Of a stretch of 64,000 nucleotides of DNA, positions 30,259 through 41,641 are shown in pieces. Both the position numbers and the translations under genes were made by a program. Positions within the stretch are counted from its first letter, which is position 1; every line of letters starts with the position of its first letter. This stretch comes from Amylostereum areolatum (taxonomy: Eukaryota; Basidiomycota; Agaricomycetes; Russulales; Stereaceae). Location of the stretch: NCBI GenBank assembly GCA_012932865.1, contig SAXG01000052.1:272257-336256 (forward strand), in the 5' to 3' direction. A model generated the notes under the pieces. That model was not told the DNA's origin, ran no database searches, and saw only the letters and a list, made by a program, of their open reading frames with translations.

Positions 30259-30583
30259 TACATATCTCGTGCATCCCTGCATTCGTGCTCAATGTGAATG
30301 TTTCTGATGATCTGGAGAAGATGATCCGGAAAGGAGTATGATTCGAACGCTTGGGTCCATGTTTGCCCCATGCTTTTCAAATCATTCAGAGTTCGCCAAG
30401 GTTTGAACAAGATGAGCATAACCCGATGAAACGCCAAATGTTCCTCCGACAATCGGTCTGATCGTGGAATGCGTGGGCCGCACAATTCGGGGACGAGAGC
30501 CTTCTCTGGACGACGAAGTTTGCTAACATGTGTCTCGTACTGTGGATGCCTCGCAGATGCAAACCGAACTCGCTCCGCTATTT
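30259..30583 (-). CDS. Helitron RepHel, middle segment in a shifted frame
   Basis: Continues the Helitron protein between the Rep and helicase parts: IAERVRFASARHPQYETH.., CGPRIPRSDRLSEEHLAFHR.., FPDHLLQIIRNIHIEHECRD. It is one frame off the Rep part; three copies of the octamer GGGCAGAC (plus strand GTCTGCCC, 30584-30607) sit exactly at the frame change, and two copies would keep the frame open. Confidence 0.75.
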
Positions 30584-33500
30584 GTCTGCCCGTCTGCCCG
30601 TCTGCCCGGAAGAGGCATCCCGTATATGCTCGGCGTGCGTCTCCACGTTTGGATCACGTTCGGGAAGGTCATCATCTGGATTCGCATCGTCACGCTGACC
30701 TACAGCCTCCTTGTCCACCATCGCACAGTATTCCCATATAGACAAGCGCTCAAACGTATCAGCCTGGGAGCGCGCGGTATAATTTAAAAAGTTACTCGAC
30801 GCAAACATCCGACCACGTAGGGCATTCACGGTCACATCATGAGAGCATTCCGCCATCGGTGGGTCATCAAGATGTGGAAGGCCTTCCTCGAGGCCGGAAC
30901 CACTGGTAAAATTGTCCCCAGGTGAATTGCCTGCGTTGTTCGCGAGATCCTCGATAGGTATGTTGAAGTCCACCTCATCCACTAATTGACCCAAACCACG
31001 CCCTTGTGAAGTGTTAACATTAGGTGCTAGATCTCCCTCAAAACTCGCTGGATCAACAATAGGAATCACGCATTCGCGTGTTTCCGAACGGGAGGTGTGG
31101 ACAACCTCGTCGCTATCACGACCGTGTTTAACTTCCTCCGACTTCAGAAAGCGATCAAAATTGCCCCAATACAACGTGCAAAAGCTATCGCCCGTGAAGA
31201 AGTCACCATTCCCCTGAATATACAGATGTACCTGCTGCTGTGAGAGCTCCGTGCGACCCATGATCGCATTCACGCTTCGCGTGAAGAAACTTTTGCGTAC
31301 AGCTGACTTGTCCGGATTGGATGATGCCGGATACTGAGCATTTGTTTTCTTTATAGCCGTCAATATAGCTGATATGCCGAGGTGCATCGACAGTGAGCTT
31401 TTTGTTATATAATCTGTGACGTAGTACACCAATGCTTTCACGGCAGGACCAGACCCTATAAATTTGACATCCATGTTACACTGCATCAAGAACAGAACAA
31501 CATCATTAAAGTTGTTGATCCACGGATGCAAACGACGGAGTAAAATCGAACCGGTTTCCTCATCAAGGTCTGTCAGAGAGCGTGTCTGGCCAGACATACG
31601 CATGCGACAATGCGCATCGTCTCGCGGCTCCCCAGGCTTCAAGTATTTGAAGCATGTATCATGATGGACATGCCAATTGCAGGCGACTGCGAGTTCTTCC
31701 ACGAACTCTTTGAACCGCTCCTCGAAGAGAGCCTCTTCCTCGACCGACATGCTCTCAGGAATCAATGGTTGGGCGGACAGGCAGGGATCCGCGTCCGACG
31801 GGACAGTAGGACATCGTGTATCGCTAGCACGTTCCTCCCAAAGGGACAACATGCTCGGAAGCTCACACTTGATGATGGATTCAACCCACGAAAACACTTC
31901 AGTTTTGAAAGATGGGTCCGCGTACATGGCGTCCCGCAGGGCTTGCGGAGCGAGGTTGCCCCTTATCCAGATCAGCATGTGTGCGTGCAGTGTCCCTCTC
32001 CCTTGTGCTTCAACAGTGGCATAATATGACTCACAAATCCCGAACAGACCCGGCGCGCCCGAACCATAACGCAACACGATCTTGACGAACTGCGTTATCA
32101 TGATGTCAAAAAACTTCGCAGCAGCTGCGGGGTTGTCCGCAACTTGTTTCGCTCGTTCCCAGGCCGTCATTCCATCGAACTCATGCAATGGCCGCCCGCA
32201 AAGCACATGCAATAGACGGCTGTGCAAATCGGATGGGTTTAGGGTAAGGAAAAGGGCAGGACAACCTCTCGTCTTCAAGAGCGCTTTGATCTGTCGGCGC
32301 ATCCGTGCTTGGTCTGCATTGGAGCCTTTCACGCCCTTGCATATCAACTTCAGCTGCTTTATCGCGTTCAAGATATCGGTCTCTTTTTGCGAGGAGGCAT
32401 TCGCATTTGGCTCTCTCTCCCATTTTTTATCCATTGCTTCCAACGTGTCCACCGACGTCAACAGCAGATCGCTGATCGCGCGATATTGAGTTTTGTCAAC
32501 TCGGAACTGCGTACTACGACTCGCTTCAAGATGTTGTATGGCATTGAAACATACATAAGCAAACTCGGGGTCCTTGGCAAAAGGTGAGTCCGTTCTGTTC
32601 ACCAAGTTACGCAACTCATGTTGCATTGATAACCGATACTTTCCGTGGCGCGCAGGATGATTGAACCCACCAATACCATATGGATCCAAATGAGGGAATG
32701 CAAAGGTCATCATCCGGGGATCACGATCAGGAAAAAGATCACTGCCGCCTCGAACACGCACAAACGGACAATGACTCAGACAGTGTTGGAGGGCTCGCGC
32801 TTTCATAGCAGAATGTGTAAGTGTCGAACCGGCATCTGTCGATGGGTACCCTACCATTTCCAACAATGGCAGTGAGTTCTGTATCGCTTCAGATTCTGAC
32901 AGTGTTCGTTCTCGATTGTCATAACCTGACGTCAATGCATCCGCGCTCTCCTCCCAAGGCAGGTGCATAATGTCAACAGCGCTTGAAACGTGTCCGTCGA
33001 CAGACGGACCGCCGACGGTGTCATCTGGTAAGTGGAGCGTGGCGAGGTGACCAGGATCGAAGGTAATCCCTCGTGCGTGGTACTCTCGGTTATGTTCTGT
33101 TAAAAATCTACAGAGCACTTCCACATTGTGTTTGGAAACCAGCACTGGATGCAGCTTTCGAACGTTCTCCATGGTAGGTTCAGCACTACCGCCCAAAAAT
33201 ATAATGCATACGCAAAAATTGGAATCCTCGGGAGTCGCAGGCAACACCTGCGCAATTCGACCGACCTCCTGTGGAATAAAAGCAACGTGCCCTTTGGTAA
33301 GCCTCTGTTGCGCATTGGGGACGCCACCCTTTGACATCGCTATCACAAATGTAATCTGGGTCATTCGAGAGGCGGACACACACTGGATGTCCAACAGAGA
33401 TGCCGACTGGAAAGCAACACGTACATTCTCGGGCAGGCATTCGTGAGCGTAGTACATTTTATTACACATAGCATCGAGGGGGGTCTGGCCGCGGGTCAAC

Positions 33501-34453
33501 GCGCGAAAACATTGTTTACAAAAGAGCAAGTTGCCCAGCACCCGACGGTCCGACATCCCCTTTGGGTGCAGAATCGCCCAGTCATAAAGCTCAAAATCGT
33601 AGGAGACCGGCCACAAAATATGCGGTATGTCGTCGTCGTGGAGAAGGGAAAGCGTCACTTTAGTCGCGTGGACAGATACCTCCAGCTCGCTGTCCAATTT
33701 GTTCTGTCCGCAGGACGTACATGTCTTATAGATCCACTTCAGTGGATCCATCTCCGTTTGCCATTGGCGAATGATTGAAAAACGCAAGTCTTTACTGCAC
33801 ACAGGAGGAAACACGACTGGATCCACCAGCGTGGGATGCAGAGATTCGGCTACAAGGGGATTTGATGGCACCCCAAGAGTCGGCGAAACGTCGACATCGT
33901 TCGGTGGGTATGGTCCATGCCGCTCATTCAGAAGCTGAGTAAAGATATAGTACACATTCTTACACGATGGCAAACAGTGCGGCAGGTGGTCAAGTAGGAG
34001 CAAAACAGCACGAACTTTAGAATATGTCCGAGGTACTGAGACGAGATGGCGTGCGCACATAGCACGGATGGAAGGTAGAGTCAAAGAAGAAAAATGACGC
34101 AGAACACAAGGCAAATGTACCCAAGAAATGACAAGGGATGTACCTCGCACGTAACAAATATCCTCCGTGATATCCTCGCTGTGGACGGCTGACTTGAAGT
34201 GGTACCACTGGTTCAAATGTGCAACGTCGTACACGACGCGTAAAAAGGATATGTCCGAAGACAGGCCCGAAGGCGGTAGGTCCGAAGACATGCGCACAAG
34301 CGGAGGGTCGTAAGACGCACTCGCAGGCGGAGCTGTACTGTCTGAAGACAAACCCAAAGGAACCATACACAGGGGTATGGAAACGTGGTCCGAGGACTCG
34401 TTCATACTATCATCTCGACGGAGACGACAGCGAGGGCAGTCGATCTCAGTCAC
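30578..34453 (-). CDS. Helitron RepHel, N-terminal Rep (HUH/Y2) part
   Basis: 1291 codons from 34453 to a TAG at 30580-30578. An N-terminal Cys pair (CTSCGQNKL), then the Helitron-like N domain (MQHELRNLVNRTDSPF.., CPALFLTLNPSDLHSR), the metal-binding HUH-type motif (GRGTLHAHMLIWIRG) and the two-tyrosine nicking motif (YYVTDYITKSS). This endonuclease cuts and rejoins DNA ends. A stop in the tail follows an octamer repeat expansion, so this copy would give Rep without helicase unless the shift is bypassed. Confidence 0.92.
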   Translation of the reverse strand: MTEIDCPRCRLRRDDSMNESSDHVSIPLCMVPLGLSSDSTAPPASASYDPPLVRMSSDLPPSGLSSDISFLRVVYDVAHLNQWYHFKSAVHSEDITEDICYVRGTSLVISWVHLPCVLRHFSSLTLPSIRAMCARHLVSVPRTYSKVRAVLLLLDHLPHCLPSCKNVYYIFTQLLNERHGPYPPNDVDVSPTLGVPSNPLVAESLHPTLVDPVVFPPVCSKDLRFSIIRQWQTEMDPLKWIYKTCTSCGQNKLDSELEVSVHATKVTLSLLHDDDIPHILWPVSYDFELYDWAILHPKGMSDRRVLGNLLFCKQCFRALTRGQTPLDAMCNKMYYAHECLPENVRVAFQSASLLDIQCVSASRMTQITFVIAMSKGGVPNAQQRLTKGHVAFIPQEVGRIAQVLPATPEDSNFCVCIIFLGGSAEPTMENVRKLHPVLVSKHNVEVLCRFLTEHNREYHARGITFDPGHLATLHLPDDTVGGPSVDGHVSSAVDIMHLPWEESADALTSGYDNRERTLSESEAIQNSLPLLEMVGYPSTDAGSTLTHSAMKARALQHCLSHCPFVRVRGGSDLFPDRDPRMMTFAFPHLDPYGIGGFNHPARHGKYRLSMQHELRNLVNRTDSPFAKDPEFAYVCFNAIQHLEASRSTQFRVDKTQYRAISDLLLTSVDTLEAMDKKWEREPNANASSQKETDILNAIKQLKLICKGVKGSNADQARMRRQIKALLKTRGCPALFLTLNPSDLHSRLLHVLCGRPLHEFDGMTAWERAKQVADNPAAAAKFFDIMITQFVKIVLRYGSGAPGLFGICESYYATVEAQGRGTLHAHMLIWIRGNLAPQALRDAMYADPSFKTEVFSWVESIIKCELPSMLSLWEERASDTRCPTVPSDADPCLSAQPLIPESMSVEEEALFEERFKEFVEELAVACNWHVHHDTCFKYLKPGEPRDDAHCRMRMSGQTRSLTDLDEETGSILLRRLHPWINNFNDVVLFLMQCNMDVKFIGSGPAVKALVYYVTDYITKSSLSMHLGISAILTAIKKTNAQYPASSNPDKSAVRKSFFTRSVNAIMGRTELSQQQVHLYIQGNGDFFTGDSFCTLYWGNFDRFLKSEEVKHGRDSDEVVHTSRSETRECVIPIVDPASFEGDLAPNVNTSQGRGLGQLVDEVDFNIPIEDLANNAGNSPGDNFTSGSGLEEGLPHLDDPPMAECSHDVTVNALRGRMFASSNFLNYTARSQADTFERLSIWEYCAMVDKEAVGQRDDANPDDDLPERDPNVETHAEHIRDASSGQTGRRADK

Positions 34454-34852
34454 GAGTTGAACACCTGATCAGGAGTCAGATGGGTATCGCACATGCAGGA
34501 CACAACTCACCGGCAACCGAGGGTCTGTCTTGGGGACCAAACCTCTGTATGACATTTCCGGGGGTGAGAACAGACAGATCGCACATCCAACCCTGCGAAG
34601 GTGCCAACGAAGATGTGGAGGCCATTGCAAAGTACATGAGAGGACAGTCAAAAAAATGTGAACGCATACCGAGAATACCGTTGCCGCGAGCAGAGACGTA
34701 GGGACTCTGTCTAAAAGGAGATGAAGATCCGGGTGATCTTCCACGTTTACGAGGGCAGGCGGAGGGATGCGCAATAGACATTATGGTTGAAAGACGAAAT
34801 GCGCGCGTCGAGAGTTAAGATGAATGTAGTACGCTACTGACTGAAACAAAAC
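34454..34852. other. Region upstream of the Helitron start
   Basis: Should include the Helitron 5' end (TC on the minus strand). Several short frames, none supported. The 13-bp direct repeat AAAGAGCACGTGA of retroposon E starts at 34853. Confidence 0.3.
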
Positions 34853-34887
34853 AAAGAGCACGTGACAGGGCTCTCTTGACCTCTAAC

Positions 34888-35312
34888 TGTCACGGATCGC
34901 TCAATTTCTCTCTTCGTTTGCAGACCTCGTACACGCGACACGTCACGGCACATGACTTTCCCTTGCATCACATGCTTCAACGACGTCATTGCCCGGACTT
35001 CCGAGCGGGGTTCCGCATCCTTATCTATGACATCATTGCTCCGGAGCCTTCGTCCTCCGCCCCATGACTCCTTTCTTATTGTTCCCCCCGCTCGCACCAC
35101 TATTGCATCGCATCGCACCATCGTTCCCACTTGTATATAAGGACAGTGTTTCTCTTCCCTTTTCCCTAGACTGTCCATCTCGTCATACGGTACTGTAGTG
35201 CACGTTGCACTACCCTAGGCCTGACACTCTCGAATCCATCTGTTCTCTCTTGCTCCTCCCATCGTCGCGACTTAGGCGGTTCCATCGGTCTCATAAACTG
35301 CTGTTTCTGACA
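34888..35312 (+). repeat. 5' LTR of element C
   Basis: TATATAA 35134-35140; TAGACTGTCCA 35167-35177 (33 nt on); primer-binding complement TGGACAGTCTA 35315-35325. Seven substitutions and two 1-nt insertions relative to the 3' LTR. Confidence 0.93.
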
Positions 35313-35935
35313 CCTGGACAGTCTACCCTACGCCTACCTCGCACCCCTCTCCCCTATACCTCCCTCGCCGTCTCTACGACAGTTAAAAACCCCCACCCTG
35401 GAACCCACCTGCCGAACCGATCTTTCTCACCTTCAATCTCCAAGCATTCAACCCCGATCGCAACGCCCCGTTCCCCTGGCCCCGAGCAAACGCGGCCACT
35501 GTCGATCGCATACGAGCTCTCGAACTCCTCTGTAGGGAACATACCTGGAAGGTCCACGGAGTCAATTGCCGCATATACGAGTGGCGCTGGAATCACGATC
35601 ACGGTAGGCAGACAATCCTCTGCCTCTACGCTCGTGTCGTTGCGTGCTTTGACGTAGATCGGAACCGGTTCGAATTCTCAATTCACTCCCCCACCTGGCA
35701 CACCTGTTCCAACACCCATCTACCTCCATCGATCATCCGACACAACTTCCCTACCGTCTACAATTTCGCAATCCCCACACCGGAATCCACCCCGCCACCA
35801 GTCCTCCGTCCCACTATCAAGGGCAAGACCCTCCGCCACCGTCACCTCGAACACAAGATCCGCCAGGCTGTAAAAGCCGGCTACCTCACCCAGAAACTCC
35901 TCGGTCGTCGCCCCGTCGCGGCCGACTTCTTCTAG
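35313..35935 (+). CDS. Element C ORF0, diverged but open
   Basis: From about 35448 (AFNPDRNAPFPWPRAN..) the frame is open to TAG 35933-35935 and contains WKVHGVNCRIYEWRWNHDHG, PTPESTPPPVLRPTIKGKT and KIRQAVKAGYLTQKLLG, matching element B's ORF0 with many amino-acid replacements. No ATG in any frame occurs between the predicted mRNA start (35167) and 36518. Confidence 0.55.
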
Positions 35936-35988
35936 AACCATCGCTTCCCAAACCTTCACCCAGTCCCCCCACCCCCGCGTTCCCCCCG

Positions 35989-37547
35989 GGTATCTTCCGC
36001 GACTATTGTCCGTACGAGTACTCCGTCCTCACCTCCCTAGACACCAAGAGACCAGTACATTGGGCCCACAACCCTCCCGAAGAAAGCAGACAAGACTGGT
36101 ACTTTCAAGGAGGCAACTATCTCACAGACGAAGACTTTGATCTTGCAACCGACGTCCTTGCCGCCTTCATCGACCCACCAGCATCCTCTTCCCCACCGCC
36201 CCAGCCGATCTACCGTCCTCTTCCCCCCCAGAGGATTCAAGTTCGACAGCGTCACCAGGAAGTGGTACGCGTATCGACGGAACCGGCAAGGAACACCAGG
36301 GCGCACAGTAGTTGAGTGGCAACCCTCTAGTGCAAACCCTGTTCAGGATCTCTGGTTTTGGAGACACAACCAGGAACTCATCACACCCCTCGAATTCCAA
36401 GTCGCGCGTGAAGTCCAAATCGAGCTTGACAAAGCTGAAGAACATCGCAAGGAGCTCCGACGCCAACAAGAAGCAGCCTTCACCCGATCCCTCGACATCG
36501 CCCTCCCCGCTGACAAAATGCCCGACGAAGAAACCAAACCCTCGACCGCCTCCAAGCGCGAGCTCGGCCCCAAGCCGAAGCCCTTCAAGGGCGACAGACG
36601 CGACACCCTCCGATTCTCCCTAGAGCTCCGCATGTTCCTTCGTGTTAACAAAGATGTTTACACTACAGATGATGCCAAGATGATGCTCCTCCTCAGCCTG
36701 ATGGAGGGAGACACGGCGAACTCCTGGGCCACGCACCGCCGCATGGAGCTCTTTACCAACGAGGACAAGAAGGAAGAAGCCGAGGACTCCGGCTGAAACA
36801 CCCCCAAAGCTCCACTATAGCACCTACAAGGAGCTTTCGGACAGGTTTGGTCGGGACTTCGTACCCATCAAACCAAAGATGGAGGCCCAGCGTAAGATCA
36901 ACGAGCTCACGATGACTACTCGGGACGTCACTGACTTCATCACCGAGTTTGAACTGCTGGCGACTATGACGGAGTACAATGAGGAAGCGCTGATCCACTT
37001 CTTCAAGAAAGGACTGCAGCGAGAACTCGGCAAGCAGGTGGCCCGGTCGTACCCATTCCCCACTGACCTCGCGGAGTGGAAGGAACGCGCCCGCCGCATC
37101 AACCACCAATGGCTCGAGGAGAACCCGGAGAGGAAGAGCAGTCAGTCCAAGGGGGCTGTCGCGCTCACCTCGAACGGTTCGGCCAACAACTCCTCATCGC
37201 GCCGAGTCGGCGCCTTCACCAACACCTCGACCCGCCCTGCAAAGCTGACAGACGACGAGCGCGCAAAGATGATGCGTGAGGGCAGGTGCTTCATGTGTCG
37301 ACAGGCCGGTCACGTCTCCCGCGACTGCCCCAACCGCGACTCGAGCGCGCGACGGGTAGGCGCAGTGGAGACTGGATCTAAGGCCCCTCCCCCACTGATG
37401 AGCACGACTCCACCCACTGCGAAAGCAGCTCCCGACCCGTCCAAAACCATCGCGGTGATCACTCGCCAGCTGAAGGATCTGGACGCAGAAGGCAAGGAGC
37501 AGGCAGTAGCGCTGTTGAAGGACATCCTGGAATCGCAGGATTTTTGA
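35989..37547 (+). pseudogene. Element C gag
   Basis: An N-terminal extension (GIFRDYCPYEYSVLTS.., DWYFQGGNYLTDEDF) leads to the first ATG at 36518 (MPDEETKPSTASKRE..). The frame breaks at an extra T near 36794 (GGCTGAAAC where GGCGAAAC fits the family), creating a stop; it resumes to a CCHC knuckle (CFMCRQAGHVSRDCP) and ends ILESQDF at 37547 after the T5 run 37541-37545. Confidence 0.8.
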
Positions 37548-40500
37548 AACACCCCCCAGTCGCGTCGTCTGGTGGAGGCAAAGGACTTTTGGTATCATCG
37601 TCGAATCGTTTCGCTGTATTATCATCCATGCATACCTGTGAGCAATCATATCCCCCGTGTTTGTATCTGTCTACCATCACCAAGAACAGGCAAACACCAT
37701 CGATCACGCTCAAGGTCAAGCTGATTGGACGAGTTACCAAAAGAGAAATCGACGCAGACGCGCTGCTTGATAGCGGCGCAGAAGGAATTATCCTGAACCG
37801 AAGCTTCGTTGAACGCAAGAAGCTTACCACAAGAAGACTAGAAAACCCGTTCCCCGTGCGTAATGTGGACGGCACCGAGAACATCATAGGGCTGGGTACG
37901 CGACACAACGACCCAGCGGATCCGGATATACTCGCAAGATTCAAAGGCGTACCATGAGGAAGAAGCTGAGTTCTTCATCACCGACATCGGCGATCATGAC
38001 ATGATCCTTGGAACAGACTGGCTCGACTGAGCACAATCCCACCATAGACTGGCAACGAGACCGTGTTGACATGCTCCGCTGCCCTCCCTCGTGCACTCTG
38101 TCCAAACCTCCTGTGACGAACCTCGCAACCAAGCCACGGAAACCATCATCGGTCCAATCACAGCGTAAGGTTGAAGCAGGTAAAACCCCAAGGACACCTC
38201 TCGTTCTGGACGACCCCTTCCCAGAGCCGATGTATGTGTCCTGGACCCCAGTCCCCACTTATGTTATTCCTGCACGCAGAGTCAAAGGTGTTCGCGTCCG
38301 CACGGTCCATCGCTCCCCTCTACCCGCACGACTCTTCACTGAAGGATGACGACGAGCGGCCCATGGTATTCCGAGACTGGGAGATCAATGGACTACGCCG
38401 CGCTGGAATCCTCCCTGAAACCGATGGTCCTAATCCAGATGCAGTACCCATCCGCGCGGGCTTTACAAAAGCGCAGGAGCTTGCAGAGCATTCAAGAGAG
38501 AACGCACGCCCGCAAACCTTCGAAGACTTAGTCCCCCCTCCGTACCGCGACTTCGCGTCTGTATTTGACAAGAAAACCTCCTGAGCGACTTCCTGAGCGA
38601 CGACCATGGGACCATGCTATCGACATGAAAGACGGCTTTGAACCCAAACCGTGCAAAATCTACCCCCTCTCACCTTCCTGAGCAGATTCGAACTCGACAC
38701 CTTCCTCGACGACCACCTGAAGAAGGGCTATATCCGCCCATCGAAGTCACCTCAGGCGAGTCCGTTCTTCTTTGTGAAGAAAAAGGATGGAAAGCTGCGT
38801 CCTGTACAGGACTATCGAGAATTAAACAAGGGCACTGTCAAGAATGAATACCCCTTGCCACTGATCTCTGAAATTGTCGACCGTCTCAAAGGTGCAAAGA
38901 TCTTCTCAAAGATGGATGTTCGCTGGGGCTACAACAACGTCCTGCATCAAGGAAGGCGACGAGTGGAAGGCTGCGTTCAAGACGAATCGCGGTCTCTTTG
39001 AACCTACGGTGATGTTTTTCGGGACTTATGAACTCCCCTGCGACGTTTCAGGCAATGATGAATGAACTGTTCAAGGATCTCATTGACTCGGGCAAGGTCA
39101 TTATCTACATGGACGACATCTTGGTGTTCACTCGCACCATGGACGAACACCGTGCCATAGTGCGGCAGGTTCTGCAGCGTTTGCAAGACAACGACCTCTT
39201 CCTCAAACCGGAGAAATGCGTCTTTGAGCAAGACTCTGTTGAATACCTTGGACTCATCATCTCGCACGACAAGATCGCTATGGACCCCGTCAAGGTAGCA
39301 GGTATTCAGGACTGGCCGACACCACAAATGGTCAAAGATGTGCAATCCTTCCTCGGCTTTGGCAACTTCTACTGACATTTCATCAAGGACTTCTCCAAGG
39401 TTGCACGACCCCTATTTGACCTGACAAAGAAGGACTGCACATGGGACTGGTCGACGGACTGCCAAACTGCATTTGACGCACTGAAAGCTGCGTTTACTTC
39501 CTCCCCCGTCTTGGTCATGCCTGACCCAAAGAAGCCTTACCTCGTTGAAGTCGACGCCTCGGACTTTGCTACTGGAGGTATACTCTCGCAGAAAGGCGAC
39601 GACGGTCACTGGCATCCAGTGGCGTATCTGTCCAAGGCCCTATCAGAACCGGAATGGAACTACGACATCTACGACAAGGAGCTACTTGCGATCATCTGTG
39701 CGCTCGAAGCCTGGCGCCACTACCTCGAAGGCGCCCCCGACACCGTCGAAATCTGGACAGATCACAAGAACCTGGAGCACTTCAAGACGGCACAGAAGCT
39801 GAGCCGCCGACAGGCACGTTGGGCTCTATTCCTCACTCGATTTGACTTCTCGCTCGTTCACAAACCAGGAATATCCCATCGCCCGGATCCAATGTCTCGA
39901 CGACCCGATCACAAGGATGGTGTTGAAAACGACAACAAGGAGCGCGTCTTGCTTGACCCCAAGTACTTCCAAGTACGCGCAACAAGGCCAGGAGCAGTAA
40001 CCTCCCTCGGTGATGTCGAACTCCGACGACGTATCCGCGACTGCAAAACCAAGGACATCGAGGTCGTTCAAGCCCTGGACGCCATCTTACGAAATGGACC
40101 ACGTACACTCGTCAAGAACCTTCAAGAGTGGAACTACGAAGAAGGCCTGGTCCTGTTTAGAGGAAAGGTATATGTCCCTGCAGATGACGAGCTTGCGACA
40201 CGACATTGTCAAAATGTACCATGAATCGCCCCTGGCTGGACACCCCGGTCGCTTCAAGACTTACGAACTTGTGAGTCGTGAATATTGGTGGCCTGGCATG
40301 TCTGTCTTTGTCCGCGACTTTGTAGCAGGATGCGCAACCTGCCAGTCGACAAAGACACAGAGCAGCCGACCCCACGTCGACATGATCCCGAACGAAGTAC
40401 CCGATCGACCATTTGGCGTCATCTCTACCGACTTCATTGTCGAGCTCCCCTGACTGCGAAGGCTATAATGCCATCAACGTCGTGGTCGATCGCCTCACCA

Positions 40501-41641
40501 AGATGGTGGTTACCACCCCATGTACAACGAAGATCACCAGCGATGGCACGGCCGACATTCTCTTCGATAAGGTATACCGACACTACGGCTTAGCGGACAA
40601 GATCATCTCGTGGACCCCAATTTGCTGGGCAGGTAATGCGTACACTCAATGAGAAGCTCGGGATCAAGTCTGCCCTCAGCACAGCGTATCACCCACAGAC
40701 AGACGGCCAGACCGATCGCGAGAACCAGAACCTTGAGCAGTTCCTGCGAGTATTCTGCAACTACCGTCAAGATGACTGGGTGAAGTGGTTGCCCTTCTTC
40801 GAGTTTTCTCACAACTCCCGCACCCATGCAGCTACCTGGAAAGGCTCCCTTTGAAGTCCTCTACGGCTTCCTCCCCAAGATGTACCCATCCGTAAACCCG
40901 TCCTCAAAGGTCCCTGCAGTTGAAGAACGCCTCCATCAACTTGAAGAAGTCCGACAGGAGATCAAAGCCAGCCTTGCCCTCGCATCTGACTTAATGAAGC
41001 ACTACAATGGTGACACGATCAGCAAATCGACACTGTTCGCCGTCGGAGACAAGGTCTGGCTCGAAGGCAAAAACCTGAAGACGACGAGGCCGAAAGCTAA
41101 GCTTGCTGCCAAACGATTTGGACCCTTCGAGATCGTTGACGTCATTAGCCCAGTGAACTACCGCCTGAAGCTGCCGAAGACGTGGAGAATCCACCCAGTC
41201 TTCCATGCTTCGCTGCTCACCGCGTACAAGGAGACAACGGCACATGGTCCAAACTATGAACAACCGCCGCCTGACCTCGTTGATGATGAAGAAGAATATG
41301 ACGTTGAAGACATCATCGACTCGAAGCCGACCCGCAACAAGAAAGGCATACAATACCTCGTCAAGTGGGCAGGCTATCCTGACTCCGAGAATACCTGGCT
41401 CCCTCGCTCCTCGCTCTCAAAGGTCACCGACATGATTGACGCCTTCCACAAACGCCATCCAAACGCGCCCCACCCTGTGTGTTCCCTCGGCATCTCCTTT
41501 GACGATTTTCTCGCATCTACCCTTGCAGATGACATCGCGCTCCAGGCGAAAGCGCGTCTTAAAGGGGGGGTAATGTCACGGATTGCTCCATTTCTCTCTT
41601 TGTTTGCAGACCTCGTACATGCGACACGTCACGGCACATGA
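37544..41641 (+). pseudogene. Element C pol, multiply frameshifted
   Basis: All domains of the B pol are recognisable in order, from the protease (LLDSGAEG) to the chromodomain, whose frame (40826-41641) is intact and ends within the 3' LTR. Extra single bases near 37891, 38027, 38344, 38580, 38678, 38689, 38941, 39024, 40194, 40451 and 40836, a TGA where B has CGA near 39374, and the 5-nt integrase deletion near 40609 shared with A destroy function. Confidence 0.92.

Larger units (their letters stand above)
20978..34453 (-). mobile_element. Helitron (RepHel gene), interrupted by element B; ends not located
   Basis: Both diagnostic halves are present on the minus strand: a HUH-type Rep region (30578-34453) and a PIF1-family helicase (20978-23151). 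Element B with its ACTCG duplication lies between them; removing it joins GATATGTACGAG in phase to the helicase side. Coordinates given are those of the coding parts; the true termini lie further out. Confidence 0.88.

Noticed and set aside
30578..30580. Intron across the Rep stop in the Helitron
   Set aside because: No GT..AG pair with a branch site restores the frame; the octamer repeat explains the shift more simply.
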